Assembly: GCA_964017235.1 (NCBI GenBank)
Contig: OZ024940.1
Location: 29,506,573-29,570,572 of the forward strand
Direction of reading: 5' to 3'
From: Sabellastarte sp. h YS-2021
Taxonomy: Eukaryota > Annelida > Polychaeta > Sabellida > Sabellidae
Length of the DNA stretch: 64,000 nucleotides
How positions within the stretch are numbered: the first letter of the stretch is position 1; the number at the start of each line of letters is the position of its first letter. Of this stretch, positions 1-10,120 are shown in pieces. Both the position numbers and the translations under genes were made by a program. The notes under the pieces were generated by a model. It was not told where the DNA came from and ran no database searches. It was given only the letters and a program-made list of their open reading frames with translations.

Positions 1-900
1 TACATTTTAAATTATGGACTCTGAATTTTTTTTTTTTTTTTGATAACTGTAAGTAATTTCTTCCGCATTCCTTTTTGTAACTATGGACTTAATCCTATTG
101 TATTCACAGACTTCACTGACGACATCCAAACCACTTTGCAAAGCAAAAAACAGCCAAAAGAAATTAAATTATAATTTCTCCTTTCCTGTAATTCCATTCT
201 TCAAGTCAGTATGTTATATCTGTATATTATTATATTATTATATATATTACTATATTATTACTGTATTATTATGTATAATTATATTATTACTGTATTATTA
301 TATATTATATATACATTATATCTGTATATTATATATTATTATCTGTATCTTGTTACTGTGACATGAGCCAAAAAAGGTATTACTTTTATAACCGTTTATT
401 TGTCTGCTTGTTTGTACGGGGGATTAAACAAACACAACTGAAAATAAAATGAGAATATGGGTTTGGTCCAACTTAGATCCCATTAAATTGAGAGAGTAAT
501 CTGGATCACTGTCTAGATACAAAAAAAATAATCCAAATTTTCCCTTTTCTTTTTTTTATAATTTTGTTTAAAAAAAGTCTATTTGTCTTAGAACTGTTTC
601 ACTTCCTTTGCCAATTTTTTTTGTTTGTTTTTGTTTTCAGTTTGAACATTCGGAATTTATTTATCTTTTATTCATTAAGAAGAATCTGGTATAATAGTCT
701 TTGAATCTACAAAACATATGATACATATACGATGAAGTTTACTTTATTTGCAAGTAATTTGCTTTATTATGTTGACATAAACGAGTTGTAAATAGATCAA
801 TGACCTCAAGAAAAATGACAGATTTTTGCACGTAGTGAATTATTAATAATAACACTACAAAAATCAATATTTACCTGGGGGCAAAATCGGCGTCTTTGAA
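1..900. other. AT-rich non-genic stretch
   Basis: No gene is supported. Positions 210-350 are a TATTA/TATAT low-complexity run. About 405-545 resembles a dispersed repeat seen again near 4790, 9600, 27920, 52100 and 57690, with phrases like GATCTGGATCACTG, a following run of A, and TTTTCCC. The short open frame at 83-361 is low-complexity leucine/isoleucine/tyrosine and is not credible as a gene. Confidence 0.5.
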
Positions 901-1344
901 TATTGGGGCGGATCAAATGGAATCTAATTCAACCCATTGACACGGGCAAGGAATTGTCTTGACAGGGGGTAGTTTGTGTATGAGGGGGGGGGGGGCTTAG
1001 AGGGTCAAACTGAGCTCTTAAACCCCTTTCACACTGCAGGCGGTAAAACCCGCAATTACAGGTGTCAGACCAAATGGCCCCCTGTCCTTCAACTACCATC
1101 TGATGTCCATATGTGAACTGGTGAGACAGCGGCCTTCCGTCCCGTTCTGTGAGCGTCTCATTCAAAATGTTTAAAACTTCCTCCTCTAAACTTCTCAACG
1201 GCAGTCACAGTCATTCACCATCCCTTGCCCTACCGCCGTCCCAATATCCGTGTTTGTTAGTCCCCGTCGGCCCATTTCAGTGACCTTCCAAAGATAAATT
1301 TGTCATACAGCAACTGAAGGCGTATAAGGTTGTGTCTCGGTTTT

Positions 1345-1703
1345 GCTTCGGTATCTGAAGCCTCCTTAAGATAAAGGTCACCTTAAATTCAAGGATTTCC
1401 TTGAATCTCTCCCACTTTTAAAACATCTCAGTTTCACAAAGCCTCCTTCCTTAACGGAAACCTTGAACAACTCCCTCAAATTTCAAGGAAGCTAAGGACC
1501 TACCTTAAATTTAAGGAAGTGTCCTCCAAAGAATGTTTAATAATTTTAAAGGACATTTGCTCTCTCCTTAAGTTTCACGGAAGAACCTTTATTAAGGAGA
1601 GTTAAAGGAGGCTTTGTGATACTTAATTTTAAGGTGGCCTTCCCAAAGGAAAATAAATGACCTTCCTTTTACTAAAGGAGGTCCTTTCATGAAAATGGCC
1701 CCA
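1345..1703 (-). mobile_element. Palindromic MITE, AAGGA-rich family, copy 1
   Basis: Dense in AAGGAGG, CCTTAAAT and TTTCACAAAGCC motifs. It is an inverted-orientation relative of the element at 45146-45510: the same blocks (TTCAAGGAAGCTAAGGACCTACC, here only in part, and AAGGAGGCTTTGTGA) occur in reverse order. The right edge is TTTCATGAAAATGGCCCC and the left edge is near CGGTATCTGAAGCC, so the terminal repeats are imperfect. No coding capacity; non-autonomous DNA transposon by inference. Confidence 0.5.
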
Positions 1704-2301
1704 GGTGTTCGTCCGACGGTTACATAAGGTGACTGGGTGGTAGATGGAGGGGCATAACTTCCTTGTTGGAGGTGATGAATAAAATTTTCTAGGTATAAAA
1801 ATTTTTTAAAAATCAACCGTAAAAATTTATTTTCATGCAACTTGTTGGCAAATAATATACCTTCAGATTGATTGGCAACTTTTCAGATACCAATTCTACC
1901 TTTTTTTCACACAGCTATTGTATCCAATTTTTTCAGAAATTTCAAAAATAATGTTATACTTAGAAATTTGTCCTTTTTCATAATAAAAAGAATCAAATAG
2001 CAAGAGCAATTGTAAAAAAATAAGAAAATACTAGAAAATGTAGATCCGCTTCAGTGAAAATGGGTTTCTTGAGAATTGTATAATATTAAAGAATCTGTCC
2101 ATTACATACACATCTCATAAGTGTCCATTATGTCCTCATATAAGACACAACTCAGTCTAGTCAAACTTATACAGGACATTATGTGCTGGACTCCTTATAG
2201 GAACTAATTTGAGGTCAATTACCAAATTTTTCTGAAGAAGAGGAAAGACTAATAATGAGCTACCACCAAGCAGGCTTGTCAACCTTTGAATATTAATACA
2301 G

Positions 2302-2580
2302 TTAAACTCTGAACAACTGTCCAATACCAGAAAATATTGGAGAGTGAGGCCCTATAAGGCCAATAATTTTAATATTTTCCGGTATTGGCCACTTCTGAGG
2401 AGTTTGGGTGTTGTAAAGCAAAACTCTATATCCTATTTGATGCCTGGTCCCAAGATATCTGATACTCTATAAATTAATAAATTAATCCCCCAAAACTGGG
2501 CACTGAGAGAAACTGTCCAGTACTGATTAGCATTGCACGCATCAGTCAATAGTGAAAACCTGCAAGTGGGGTTTACGCTA
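2302..2580 (+). mobile_element. Dispersed repeat (CAGTTAAACTC family), copy 1
   Basis: Starts TACAGTTAAACTC and shares long blocks with 33072-33375: AGAAAATATTGGAGAGTGAG, ATTTTCCGGTATTG, TGATACTCT, and GTCAATAGTGAAA before GGGGTTTAC. The repeat has no open frame of its own. The open frames called over it on the - strand fall inside the repeat or its flank. Confidence 0.5.
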
Positions 2581-2893
2581 CGGACCACCTCACACTTAGG
2601 CAGGACACCATTGGTGTGATGATTTGCGTTTGGGCAAGATGCAGTTGGGGTGACACAACTCTGAAAGCGATCCCTGCACAGGACCACTTTTTTTAAATGT
2701 CTGAAGGATCTCCTGCGACCTCTGGTGAGCTGTACGATGGGGTACACACTGGAGTGTGAGGGGAGGGGCGGGAATGGACATGCACAGGGTGGCTTGTTTT
2801 TCAACGGGCAATTCCAAGATACGAGGTTTCTGTTCAGAGCCATGAGGACACAGTCATCTAGAAGAAATCAAATGTGTACAGATACGACCCTCA

Positions 2894-3058
2894 TGTGACC
2901 GAGGCGTTAATAAAACTCAACTGAGATTTGGCCTGTATGACTGCAGGGACAAGTGTGACCTGTGTGTTAATAAAACTCAACTGAGATTTGGACTGTATCA
3001 CTGCAGGGACTGGTGAGACCTGCGTGTTAATAAAACTCAACTGAGATCTGGCCTGTAA
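2894..3058 (+). repeat. 60-bp tandem repeat, three units
   Basis: Three consecutive units of about 60 bp share GTTAATAAAACTCAACTGAG followed by ATYTGG, CTGTAT and CACTGCAGGGAC. Each unit carries an AATAAA hexamer. Minisatellite, no coding sign. Confidence 0.8.
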
Positions 3059-3122
3059 ATCAAAATTGTACGATGTCTTTAGATGACTTTCTGCGAGAAA
3101 CGTGTGTCACCCTTCTGACCAT

Positions 3123-3340
3123 CCTTTATTGAAGGCAAACTTTATTCATAAACAAGGCCGAAAGGGGTTTCGGTCTACTAGCACGAGTTATAAAGCCATC
3201 AGAAACACGAGTAGTGCACTGAGGCGGTCACCCATCCAAGTACTAACGTAGCCCATTGCTGCTTAACTTCAGTAAGGAGACAGATACGCATCACGCTACG
3301 CCACAATTCATGAAAGTCCGGAGAACAAAAAATTGATCTC
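3123..3340 (-). mobile_element. 5S rRNA-derived SINE (SINE3-like), nearly full length
   Basis: On the - strand, 3300 to 3223 reads like the second half of animal 5S rRNA: GAAGTTAAGCAGC, then GGGCTACG and TTAGTACTTGGATGGGTGAC, which is the conserved 5S core with the internal control region. The 5' half is more diverged. The body then runs through CAGTGCACTACTCGTGTTTC and TTTCGGCCTTGTTTATGAATAAAG toward the 3' tail. A shorter copy of that body, without the 5S head, lies at 5375-5470 on the other strand. The fusion of a 5S head to a shared body with a separate second copy is what marks it as a SINE rather than a 5S gene. Confidence 0.75.
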
Positions 3341-3527
3341 TAGAATCGCGAGCCTCGCTACAGCTTGCACTTATAAAACCCTCAATCTTGGCAGAACGGA
3401 AACGCAACAGAAATGGGAAAACCCAGATGCATTTTCTAGGTCATATATATTTTGGTTCCTAACCCAATAACAGGCAACATTCCTAATCTGTTGTGTTCTG
3501 ATCACACTGCAGGATGCATTTTTGCAG

Positions 3528-3716
3528 GTTATTTATTTATTTGGGGTATTAACGTCGCTTTCAACACTGTACAGGTCATATCACGACGGGTAGTTTTGTG
3601 GGCAGAGGAAACCAGTACATACAGTTGGTGTCAAGGTTCTGTACTGTAAACTGCTGACCATCGGTAAGCAACTACCAGGTTTCCCATATAAGGTCTGGGG
3701 TTTGAACCGCGCACTT
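3528..3716 (-). mobile_element. tRNA-derived SINE, family A, head truncated
   Basis: Family A body in reverse: TTATTTATTTGGGG tail, CACTGTACAGGTCATATCACGACGGG (quoted in part), GGAAACCAGTACATACAGTT, TTCTGTACTGTAAACTG, AGCAACTACCAG. Ends near GGTTTGAACC, the B-box equivalent; the A-box side is missing. Other copies lie at 5505, 7806, 27391, 28243, 32386, 38523 and 47524. Confidence 0.8.
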
Positions 3717-3899
3717 TCCTGTTGAATTAAACTAGATAAATGGCTCAATTTGACTTTATGCAGTTTAAAAATCAATTGACTTTGATGTGAGGATACTATA
3801 TATACTATATAAGCCATTTCAGACAACAGTAAAACAACTTTTTGCAAATATTTTTGAAAAAAAATCTTCATAGAAAAAAAGTTGAAAATGGGTAAATGT

Positions 3900-4990
3900 T
3901 CATGTGATCAGAAGATTATCTGTTGATAGACCAATAAATACACAATATTTACACATGTGTGGAAGATTTTAGTGTATCTATAAAGAAATCCCACATGAAC
4001 TTATTGATCCGCCTCAGATATAATCCACTTCTTCCAACTGCCTGAAGGAAATGTCTCCAGTCAGAGATTATTTATTGCTCTTTTATATGTGTGTATTCAT
4101 ATCAACATTTATATACCTTTAAGAACTCATAATCAAATACTTATTTATGGCTTGTGGTAATCTTAATGTGCTACGCTTGATAGGTAATGGTATATCTGGG
4201 GCACTGTATTAGCGGTAGGATACTTTTAAACCTTTAATAGTGAGTATAATATGTTCAAAGTATTGAAATCAGTATTGCTTTTCAAGCTTTGTACGAACAG
4301 TATTCGCATATTTTAAAGTATTTGTTTTGTAATTTGCAAAGCCAATTTTAATATTAATAATATTAATTTACTCTAACAACTGTTTTTGCAAAAGCTGATT
4401 TACAATTAACGAGAAGGGCAGCTCCCGGCTTTTTCCCTTCTATTCCAAATATCGTAAAAAATGAAATTATAACGTCATACATTTTTGTGTAAAATATCAC
4501 TTTTCAGGGAGGTTTTCAGCGTAAAACATGGTTGATTTAAATGACTATTTAATTTCTAGAAATAACCACTTCTAACTGAGATTGTGCATTGAAGAACTTC
4601 ATCAAACATAATGAAATCTTGAGAAATTATGGGCTAATGGTTTTATATCTAAAGTTTATGATGTATTGTGTTGCCAATAAAGTGTTCATATCACAGTTGA
4701 TTGGGCTGTTGAAGCATTAAACCTAAAAAAACACTCATAGAGCACCATCCTCCACCACAGCCTGGTCCAAAGGAAGAAGTGATTAGAGTTTGGGAAAGAT
4801 CCGGATCATATTCTTGATACAAAAACAATCCCAAATTTTAGGAAACACGGCCTGGCGGAGGTTTGTGTTCTACAAGAGCTTTCTGGCTATTTTGGGAGTG
4901 GTGTCAAACAGAAAGCTATAAAGTAACCGACAAGACGTTTAAAAAATGGCAAATTTACCCAATGCCAGTTACTTTGGGTAATTAGCATTA
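3900..4990. other. Non-genic, nothing recognised apart from a repeat fragment
   Basis: AT-rich with no coding frame of note. About 4790-4905 carries a fragment of the dispersed repeat with GATCCGGATCATATTC and CTGGCGGAGGTTTGTG. No RNA gene or clear regulatory structure seen. Confidence 0.4.
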
Positions 4991-5374
4991 CAGATTTGTC
5001 AACAAGATTTATTGTCAATATTTCTGAAAATCTTCAAACAATATTATACATCATAAGAAAAGGTCTTTTAACTGAGTTTTTTCTCTTGAAATTGAAGTTC
5101 TTATGTCTGTTGGTGCCTCTGTATATGACAGACTTTTTTGACATTTTCTTCTTCAAATATGGACTTATATTGTACTTATGTGTCATACGAAATGGTGGAT
5201 AGTAAAACTAATACATCCCTCATTAGACATTTACCAAAATATATAACTCATGGAGATTAACAATATAATACTCGTGCTATGCACTCCTATAATATTGTCA
5301 TCTTCATTCACGATCTATTTTTCTTAAGTGCGACCTCTCTCTCACTGTTTTGTGGTCTCCACACTTTCATGAAT

Positions 5375-5470
5375 TGTGCACTACTCTAGTGCACTACTCG
5401 TGTTTCTAATGGCTTTGCAACTTGAGCATGTAGAAAGAAATTTCGGCCTTATTTGTATATGTCATTTTGA
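5375..5470 (+). mobile_element. 5S-SINE body fragment, head lost
   Basis: Matches the 3' body of the element at 3123-3340 in opposite orientation: GTGCACTACTCGTGTTTCTA, ATGGCTTT, then TTTCGGCCTTATTTGTAT. The 5S part is absent, as expected from 5'-truncated reverse transcription. Confidence 0.6.
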
Positions 5471-5504
5471 AAAGTTTTCCTATTGTTCATTTTGACAGAG
5501 ACGT

Positions 5505-5730
5505 TGATTTATTTAGTGTTTTAGGTCATGCCTAGTAACTGGTTACATTGTGACGGGTAGTTGGTAGGGCAGAGGAAACCAGTACATACAGTTCGTTAGG
5601 GTTCTGTACTGTAAACCGCCGACCAACAGCAAGCAACTACCAGCTTTCCCACATAAGGCCTTGACGGGGATCGAACCCCGGCCTCAGAGGTGGGAGGCGA
5701 GAGTGTTACCACTCTGCCACCGTGGCCCCC
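5505..5730 (-). mobile_element. tRNA-derived SINE, family A
   Basis: Nearly complete on the - strand: head GGCCACGGTGGCAGAGTGGT (A-box region), B-box-like GGGTTCGATCC, then the family A body ending near TAAATAAATC. It lies just upstream (about 80 bp) of the acceptor of the first coding exon of the pseudokinase gene. Confidence 0.85.
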
Positions 5731-5814
5731 TGACAGCGATGTAAAACCCAACACAGCAATGACTGTTGTCCTGATATTAATACAGAATATAATATTATCT
5801 TGCACATTTCAGGC

Positions 5815-5945
5815 ATGGCATCACAATCGGAGGATGCAGACATCCCTGTGGACTGCGTGGCCATCAAGGAGAAGTTCAATATCCTGAAGAAAGGCTTCTA
5901 CAAGGACCACATCGTGCTGGGCCAGAACAAAAGTACCCAGGAACG
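5815..5945 (+). CDS. Pseudokinase exon 1 (start codon)
   Basis: Acceptor CACATTTCAG ends at 5812 and ATG follows after GC, so the 5'UTR continues in an upstream exon. Encodes residues 1-43 plus two bases (MASQSEDADIPVD... to ...KSTQE). The stretch VAIKEKF is not the kinase VAIK motif in position; Gly-rich loop glycines are absent. Donor G-GTAGGT at 5946. Leaves phase 2. Confidence 0.8.
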
Positions 5946-5989
5946 GTAGGTTAAATGGTTAGAGCAACTGGGAAGGCTGTATACCCAAT

Positions 5990-6515
5990 AGCCATTGGTG
6001 AACAATTGAATAATTGGTCTTAAATGACTTCTTATTGCCTCAGTTCCCCTCGTACAACTTGCTGTAGGAGATAGCCATTGTTGAACAATTGAATAATTCA
6101 CCTAAAAACACTTCTTATGCCTCAGTTCCCCTTGTGTGACTTATCGTAGGAGCTAGCCGTTGGTGAACAATTGAATAATTTGCCTGAAGTCACTTCTTAT
6201 GCCTCGGTTCCCTTCTTGTGATTTATCGTAGGAGCTAGCTGTTTGTGAACAATTAAATTATTTTTCTTAAATCACCTCTTATGCCTCATTTTCTCTCCTA
6301 TGACTTATCGTAGGAGCTAGCTGTTTGTGAACAATTGAATTATTTTTCTTAAATCACCTCTTATGCCTCATTTTCTCTCCTATGACTTATCGTAGGAGCT
6401 AGCTGTTTGTGAACAATTAAATTATTTTTCTTAAATCACCTCTTATGCCTTATTTTCTCTCCTACGACTTATCATAGGAGCTAGCCGTTGGTGAGTTATT
6501 GAGTAACTTGACTCA
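5990..6515 (+). repeat. 82-bp minisatellite in intron 1, six units
   Basis: Units begin GTGAACAATTGAATAATT and end ATCGTAGGAGCTAGC, with CTTATGCCTC and TTCTCTCCTATGACTT inside. Spacing 80-84 bp; units at about 5999, 6083, 6168, 6248, 6329 and 6410. The later units are nearly identical to each other, so amplification is recent. Non-coding. Confidence 0.9.
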
Positions 6516-6616
6516 GATAATCACCTCCACCTGGAGGTTTTGTTTTTAGGTGTGTCTGTTTGTATATTGGCTTCTCCATCACAGTGACATAACTCTCCCA
6601 TTTGGTTGTTGTTTAG

Positions 6617-6785
6617 GGTGCTGCTCGTGCGGTTGAAGACAGACGATTTTGAGATTGAGCAGAGGAAGAACTGCATCCGCTCGCTGATCTTTATGTGTAA
6701 GAACCACCGTCTTCCTGGAATGGTCCAGTTCGAGAGCATCGTACAGGACAAACTGGATGTCTTCCTCGTGCAGAAGTTCAATGAG
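6617..6785 (+). CDS. Pseudokinase exon 2
   Basis: Acceptor TTGTTGTTTAG, donor GAG-GTGGGT; phase 2 in, phase 0 out. Encodes residues 44-100, starting VLLVRLKTDDF, which is the beta2/beta3 region with Lys51 the only candidate for the ATP-anchoring lysine. The helix-C stretch FEIEQRKNCIRSLIFM follows, then VQFESIVQDKLDVFLVQKFNE, the beta4/beta5 and hinge equivalent. Fragments of its 3' edge are repeated in the next intron. Confidence 0.85.
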
Positions 6786-6799
6786 GTGGGTATCATCAC

Positions 6800-7180
6800 A
6801 TGATCGAAGGTCAAGGGTCAAAGCATCGTTACAGTACAGGATAAAGGATGTCTTCCTAGGCAGGTCAACAAGGTGCACTTTGTGTCTCATGATCCAAAGT
6901 CTAAAGAAAGGTTAGTGGGACTGACTGAAGGTTAGGGGCAGGACTGACTGAAGGTTAGGGGCAGGACTGACTGAAGGTTAGGGGTAGGACTGACTGAAGG
7001 TTAAGAGCAGGACTGACTAAAGGTTAGGGCCAGGACTGACTGAAGGTTAGGGACAGGACTGACTGGATGTTTTCTCTAAAGAGAGATTCAATGAGGTGAG
7101 TTCGGCATCGCATGATCCAAGGTCAAAGGTCATAGAGGATGGACTGGATGTCATCCTTGTGGTGAGTATTCTCACATTAT
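6800..7180 (+). repeat. Intron 2: 23-bp minisatellite plus decayed copies of the exon 2 edge
   Basis: 6910-7065 is about seven units of GGTTAGGGGCAGGACTGACTGAA (shown in part as GGTTAGGGGCAGGACTGACT). Flanking it are decayed copies of the exon 2 3' edge and donor: around 6820-6900 (AGCATCGTTACAGTACAGG, GGATGTCTTCCT, CATGATCCAAAG) and 7066-7165 (GACTGGATG, AGATTCAATGAGGTGAGT, CATGATCCAAGGTCAAAGG, and again GACTGGATGTCATCCTTGTGGTGAGT). The real exon reads CTGGATGTCTTCCTCGTGC, then TTCAATGAG at its donor. Confidence 0.75.
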
Positions 7181-7267
7181 TTAATGTGACAAAGTTGAAA
7201 TCAACAGGATTAATTAGATGTTTTCTTTGAACACAAATTGCTGACTCATGTTGTGCTTGCTTTGCAG

Positions 7268-7386
7268 TTTGGAGTACTCAAGAACCTCATTGCCGAGGCT
7301 TATTCAAAAGGGAAGCCATTTAAGGAGGATTTTGTGAAAGTCTGGCTGGCTTACTTGGTTACAGCGGTGTACCATCTGCACAAGAG
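7268..7386 (+). CDS. Pseudokinase exon 3
   Basis: Acceptor TTTGCAG, donor AG-GTAAGA; phase 0 in, phase 2 out. Encodes residues 101-139, FGVLKNLIAEAYSKGKPF then KEDFVKVWLAYLVTAVYHLH, matching helix D and helix E of a kinase C-lobe leading into the catalytic loop. Confidence 0.9.
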
Positions 7387-7425
7387 GTAAGAACTACAAA
7401 CAAGAATAAAAGTCCAGTCTAATGC

Positions 7426-7805
7426 ATTCCATCACCATATTCGGAGTTTCTAAGGCACATACTAAATACATTATCTCCATAATTTCAGAGTCTAAGGCAC
7501 ATACTAAATACCCAATCACCATACTTTCAAAGTCTAAGAAAGCACATGCTAAATACCTATTTTCCATACTTTCAGAGCCCAAGGCACATGCTAAGTACTT
7601 AATGCCCGTTCTTTCACAGTCTAAGGTGCATACTAATTCTTGATCACCATACTTTCAGAGTTGAGGGCACACACTAAATGTATAATTTTCATACTTTCAG
7701 AGTCTAAGGTGCATATTTCTTAATCACCATACTTCCAGAGCCTAGGACACATACTAAATACTTAATTTCCATACTTTCAGAGTCTAAGGCACACATTAAA
7801 TACTC
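7426..7805 (+). repeat. Roughly 40-45-bp minisatellite in intron 3
   Basis: About eight to nine imperfect units with ATCACCATACTTTCAGAG, TCTAAGGCACATACTAAAT. Each unit carries CATACTTTCAG, which looks like a pyrimidine tract with AG. The open frames called here on both strands are repeat artefacts. Confidence 0.85.
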
Positions 7806-7935
7806 GTCGATAGTCAGTAGTTTACAGTACAGAACCTTGACACAAACTATATGTACTGGTTTCCTCTGCCCTTCCAACTACCCATCATGATATGACCTGT
7901 ACAGTGTTGAAAGCGCCATTAAAGACCCAAAGCTT
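7806..7935 (+). mobile_element. tRNA-derived SINE, family A, 5' truncated
   Basis: Plus-strand copy lacking the tRNA head: AGTTTACAGTACAGAACC, TGTACTGGTTTCCTCTGCCC, GATATGACCTGTACAGTG, TTGAAAGCG. Truncation at the 5' end is typical of SINE/LINE reverse transcription. Confidence 0.8.
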
Positions 7936-8048
7936 TCTTATGAAGCTCATGAGGCCTTCCAGAAACAGTGTGAACTTAGTATAAAAGAAAAAAAACTAGG
8001 TTTTCTGTTGTGAAGTTATGCCAAGTAATAGCAGAGAGCAGAATGTAA

Positions 8049-8278
8049 AGTAAGGAATCTAAAATTTGCCAACACATCTGAAATTTGCCACATGTTTAGA
8101 AACATTCATAACAATAAACAAAGTGAGTTCAAATTTGTTGAAAGGGTAGTAGATTAAGGCTTTTCTGACCTAGAAAATACCAATTTTAAGACAATACGGT
8201 ACTTCCTTCTGTAAATTTGTTTAGGTTGTATTGGTGGCAAATTTTAGATTTATGGCAAATTTTAGATTTCTTACTCTA
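8049..8278 (+). mobile_element. MITE with doubled terminal repeats, copy 1
   Basis: Left end AGTAAGGAATCTAAAATTTG, right end (inverted) AGTAAGAAATCTAAAATTTG. Each terminal repeat holds the ATCTGAAATTTGCC/ATCTAAAATTTGCC motif twice. Interior shares AGACCTTTT/AAGGCTTTTCTGA and AAAATACCAATTTT with the copy at 11955-12180. About 230 bp, non-coding. Confidence 0.85.
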
Positions 8279-8427
8279 AGGTAGTGATAAAAAGGTGTTA
8301 ATAACATTGTGAACTTGGACAGAATTTGTTGTCAGTCAGAACTTGAAGAATATGGATCCACCATATGTGTGTCATACTGTATGTCATATGTGTGCCATAC
8401 TGTTTTTATTTTTTATTTTTTTGGCAG

Positions 8428-8457
8428 GCGAGTTTTACATGGCAACCTACACGCTGC
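8428..8457 (+). CDS. Pseudokinase exon 4 (catalytic-loop microexon)
   Basis: A 30-base exon: acceptor TTTTTTTGGCAG, donor GC-GTAAGT; phase 2 in, phase 2 out. With the split codons it encodes RRVLHGNLHAA. This is the catalytic loop with HGN in place of HRD. The pyrimidine tract is strong and the phases match both neighbours, which is why I accept such a short exon. Confidence 0.85.
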
Positions 8458-9052
8458 GTAAGTACACTTTCCTAATACTTGTAAAAGGCAACAGGAGCAC
8501 TTAGGGAGTGCAAAGGATTCTTACCTCCACCCAAGGCCCAAAAACCTCCAAAATTCCCTATGAGTGTATTGTTAAAGAACCCTTTTGTCCAGTTATTTTG
8601 CAAAAAGACAGACAGACAGACATATGCTATCAGTTACATAACCTCTTTGATGGAGATAATAAAAACATAGTTTAGAATTGTCATTTTGATTGGTCAACCA
8701 AATGCAGAGGAAAGACCTTTAACTAACAAAGAAGGGATGTATTTTAATGGGCTAGGGCACTTATTCAATAACATTCTTATTGTTCAAATGAAATTTATTT
8801 AAAATTTCATTTAATTTATTTATTTTTAAATAAAATTATTTAAAATTTATTTTAAATTTATTTATTTGTAATATAAATAAATGTTGGAAATGTGCATTGT
8901 TAAAATTTTGTCCGCGAAAGATGAACTGTACCAATACATACAGAACGAGGAGAGTCAAGACATCTTGGATTTTATACAACAAGGGTAACAGTTTACTGTA
9001 AAAATAAATGGCTGACTGTTTGTACAATTAATACACTCAAGCCCCACCTACC

Positions 9053-9073
9053 TCCCCCCCCCCCCCCCCCCCA
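9053..9073. repeat. C homopolymer run
   Basis: An almost pure C tract between CTACCT and ATCTGCC. Similar G/C runs are at 984-996, 11807-11824, 27622-27640, 39293-39314, 46449-46477 and 53384-53397. Their lengths are unreliable in any assembly. Confidence 0.9.
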
Positions 9074-9349
9074 TCTGCCCAACCCCCTTCAACCCACGGG
9101 CAATATATTTTTGAAAGTAGTTTTTTGCAAACACAAAATAACACTTTTTCTTCTTTTGTATTTTTTTGTACATTTTATTAGTTATATTTCATTTTTTTTA
9201 AATTATTTACTTTTTCATTATTTCATTGTTTTTCTACAGTTATGTTATATTTTCTATTCAAATCTTCACGTTAACATGTTTTCAGATAAATTATAAGTTC
9301 TGTTTGAAATAATTCGGTATTAAAGCAGTTGTGTCCCCGTGTGTTGCAG

Positions 9350-9406
9350 GAATATCTACATGGACGCCGACGCCTTGCACGTGGGGCCTGTGGAGGGATT
9401 CTCCAG
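9350..9406 (+). CDS. Pseudokinase exon 5 (degenerate DFG)
   Basis: Acceptor GTGTGTTGCAG, donor AG-GTCGGT; phase 2 in, phase 2 out. Encodes NIYMDADALHVGPVEGFS. Asn151 of the HxDLKxxN pattern is kept. The metal-binding DFG is replaced by V164-E165-G166. The donor is weaker than the others, but the frame continues cleanly into exon 6. Confidence 0.85.
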
Positions 9407-9599
9407 GTCGGTGAAGCTTTCGCGAGGGTTGTTAGAGCTCTTATATCTGTTTCCCCCTCCCGCCCCCCCTCCCCAATTGAGAAATGATTTCCAGTGATGT
9501 TTGGACTATTTCAGAAAACTCGGAGACTTTAGTCGTTATTTGTGCAATGTTTTTTTTTTGTGTAGAGGGTTATGAAAAATGTGTAAAAGAAAAAGGTCC

Positions 9600-9960
9600 T
9601 GCCATTTATATTTTTGGAACATTTATAACATTAAGAGCCACTCAGACGAGTGCACACCTCTGCTAAAGCATGTAATAATGAAAAAAATAAATGGGAAAAT
9701 CCGGAACTTTTTTTTTTTGTATCCAGACCACTCTCAAAAATTTAATGGGCTCTAAGTCAGAACAAGACTCATCTTCTGATATCTAAGTCAGAACAAGACT
9801 CATCTTCTGATATCTAAGTCAGAACAAGACTCATCTTCTGATATCTAAGTCAGAACAAGACTCATCTTCTGATATCTAAGTCAGAACAAGACTCATCTTC
9901 TGATATCTAAGTCAGAACAAGACTCATCTTCTGATATATTTTTTTTCATAAAGTTACCCA
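9600..9960 (-). repeat. Dispersed repeat copy with an internal 31-bp expansion
   Basis: Left part (GAGTGCACACCTCTGC, AATGGGAAAATCCGGA, TTTGTATCCAGACCACTCTC, AATTTAATGGG) matches the dispersed repeat also found near 27915-28130, 52095-52330, 52985-53100 and 4790-4905. Within it, CTAAGTCAGAACAAGACTCA followed by TCTTCTGATAT is repeated six times without visible change (9751-9936). The other copies have the corresponding segment once. Confidence 0.85.
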
Positions 9961-10120
9961 CCAGGTCACAGTGGCAAGTTACAAGCAATTTGTGGCCATT
10001 TTGACTTCAAATTACCGTGGTATATCCCTGACAAAATCTACCCACCCTATAAAGGGTCATCCTTAGATTTGCAAAAACTATGTCAGCACAATCTTTTACA
10101 CCTTATATCTGCATTTTCAG

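Noticed and set aside
83..361. 92-codon + strand frame
   Set aside because: Entirely TAT/TAA-type low-complexity DNA; composition explains the frame.
1019..1300. Complete CCCTTTCACACT MITE
   Set aside because: Only the left-type end is visible; no matching right end within several hundred bases.
2433..2843. 136-codon and 73-codon - strand frames
   Set aside because: Partly inside a dispersed repeat, no domain, no splice logic, and two overlapping frames open at once.
3223..3300. Functional 5S rRNA gene
   Set aside because: Only the 3' half is well kept, the 5' half is diverged, and it continues into a repeat body found elsewhere.
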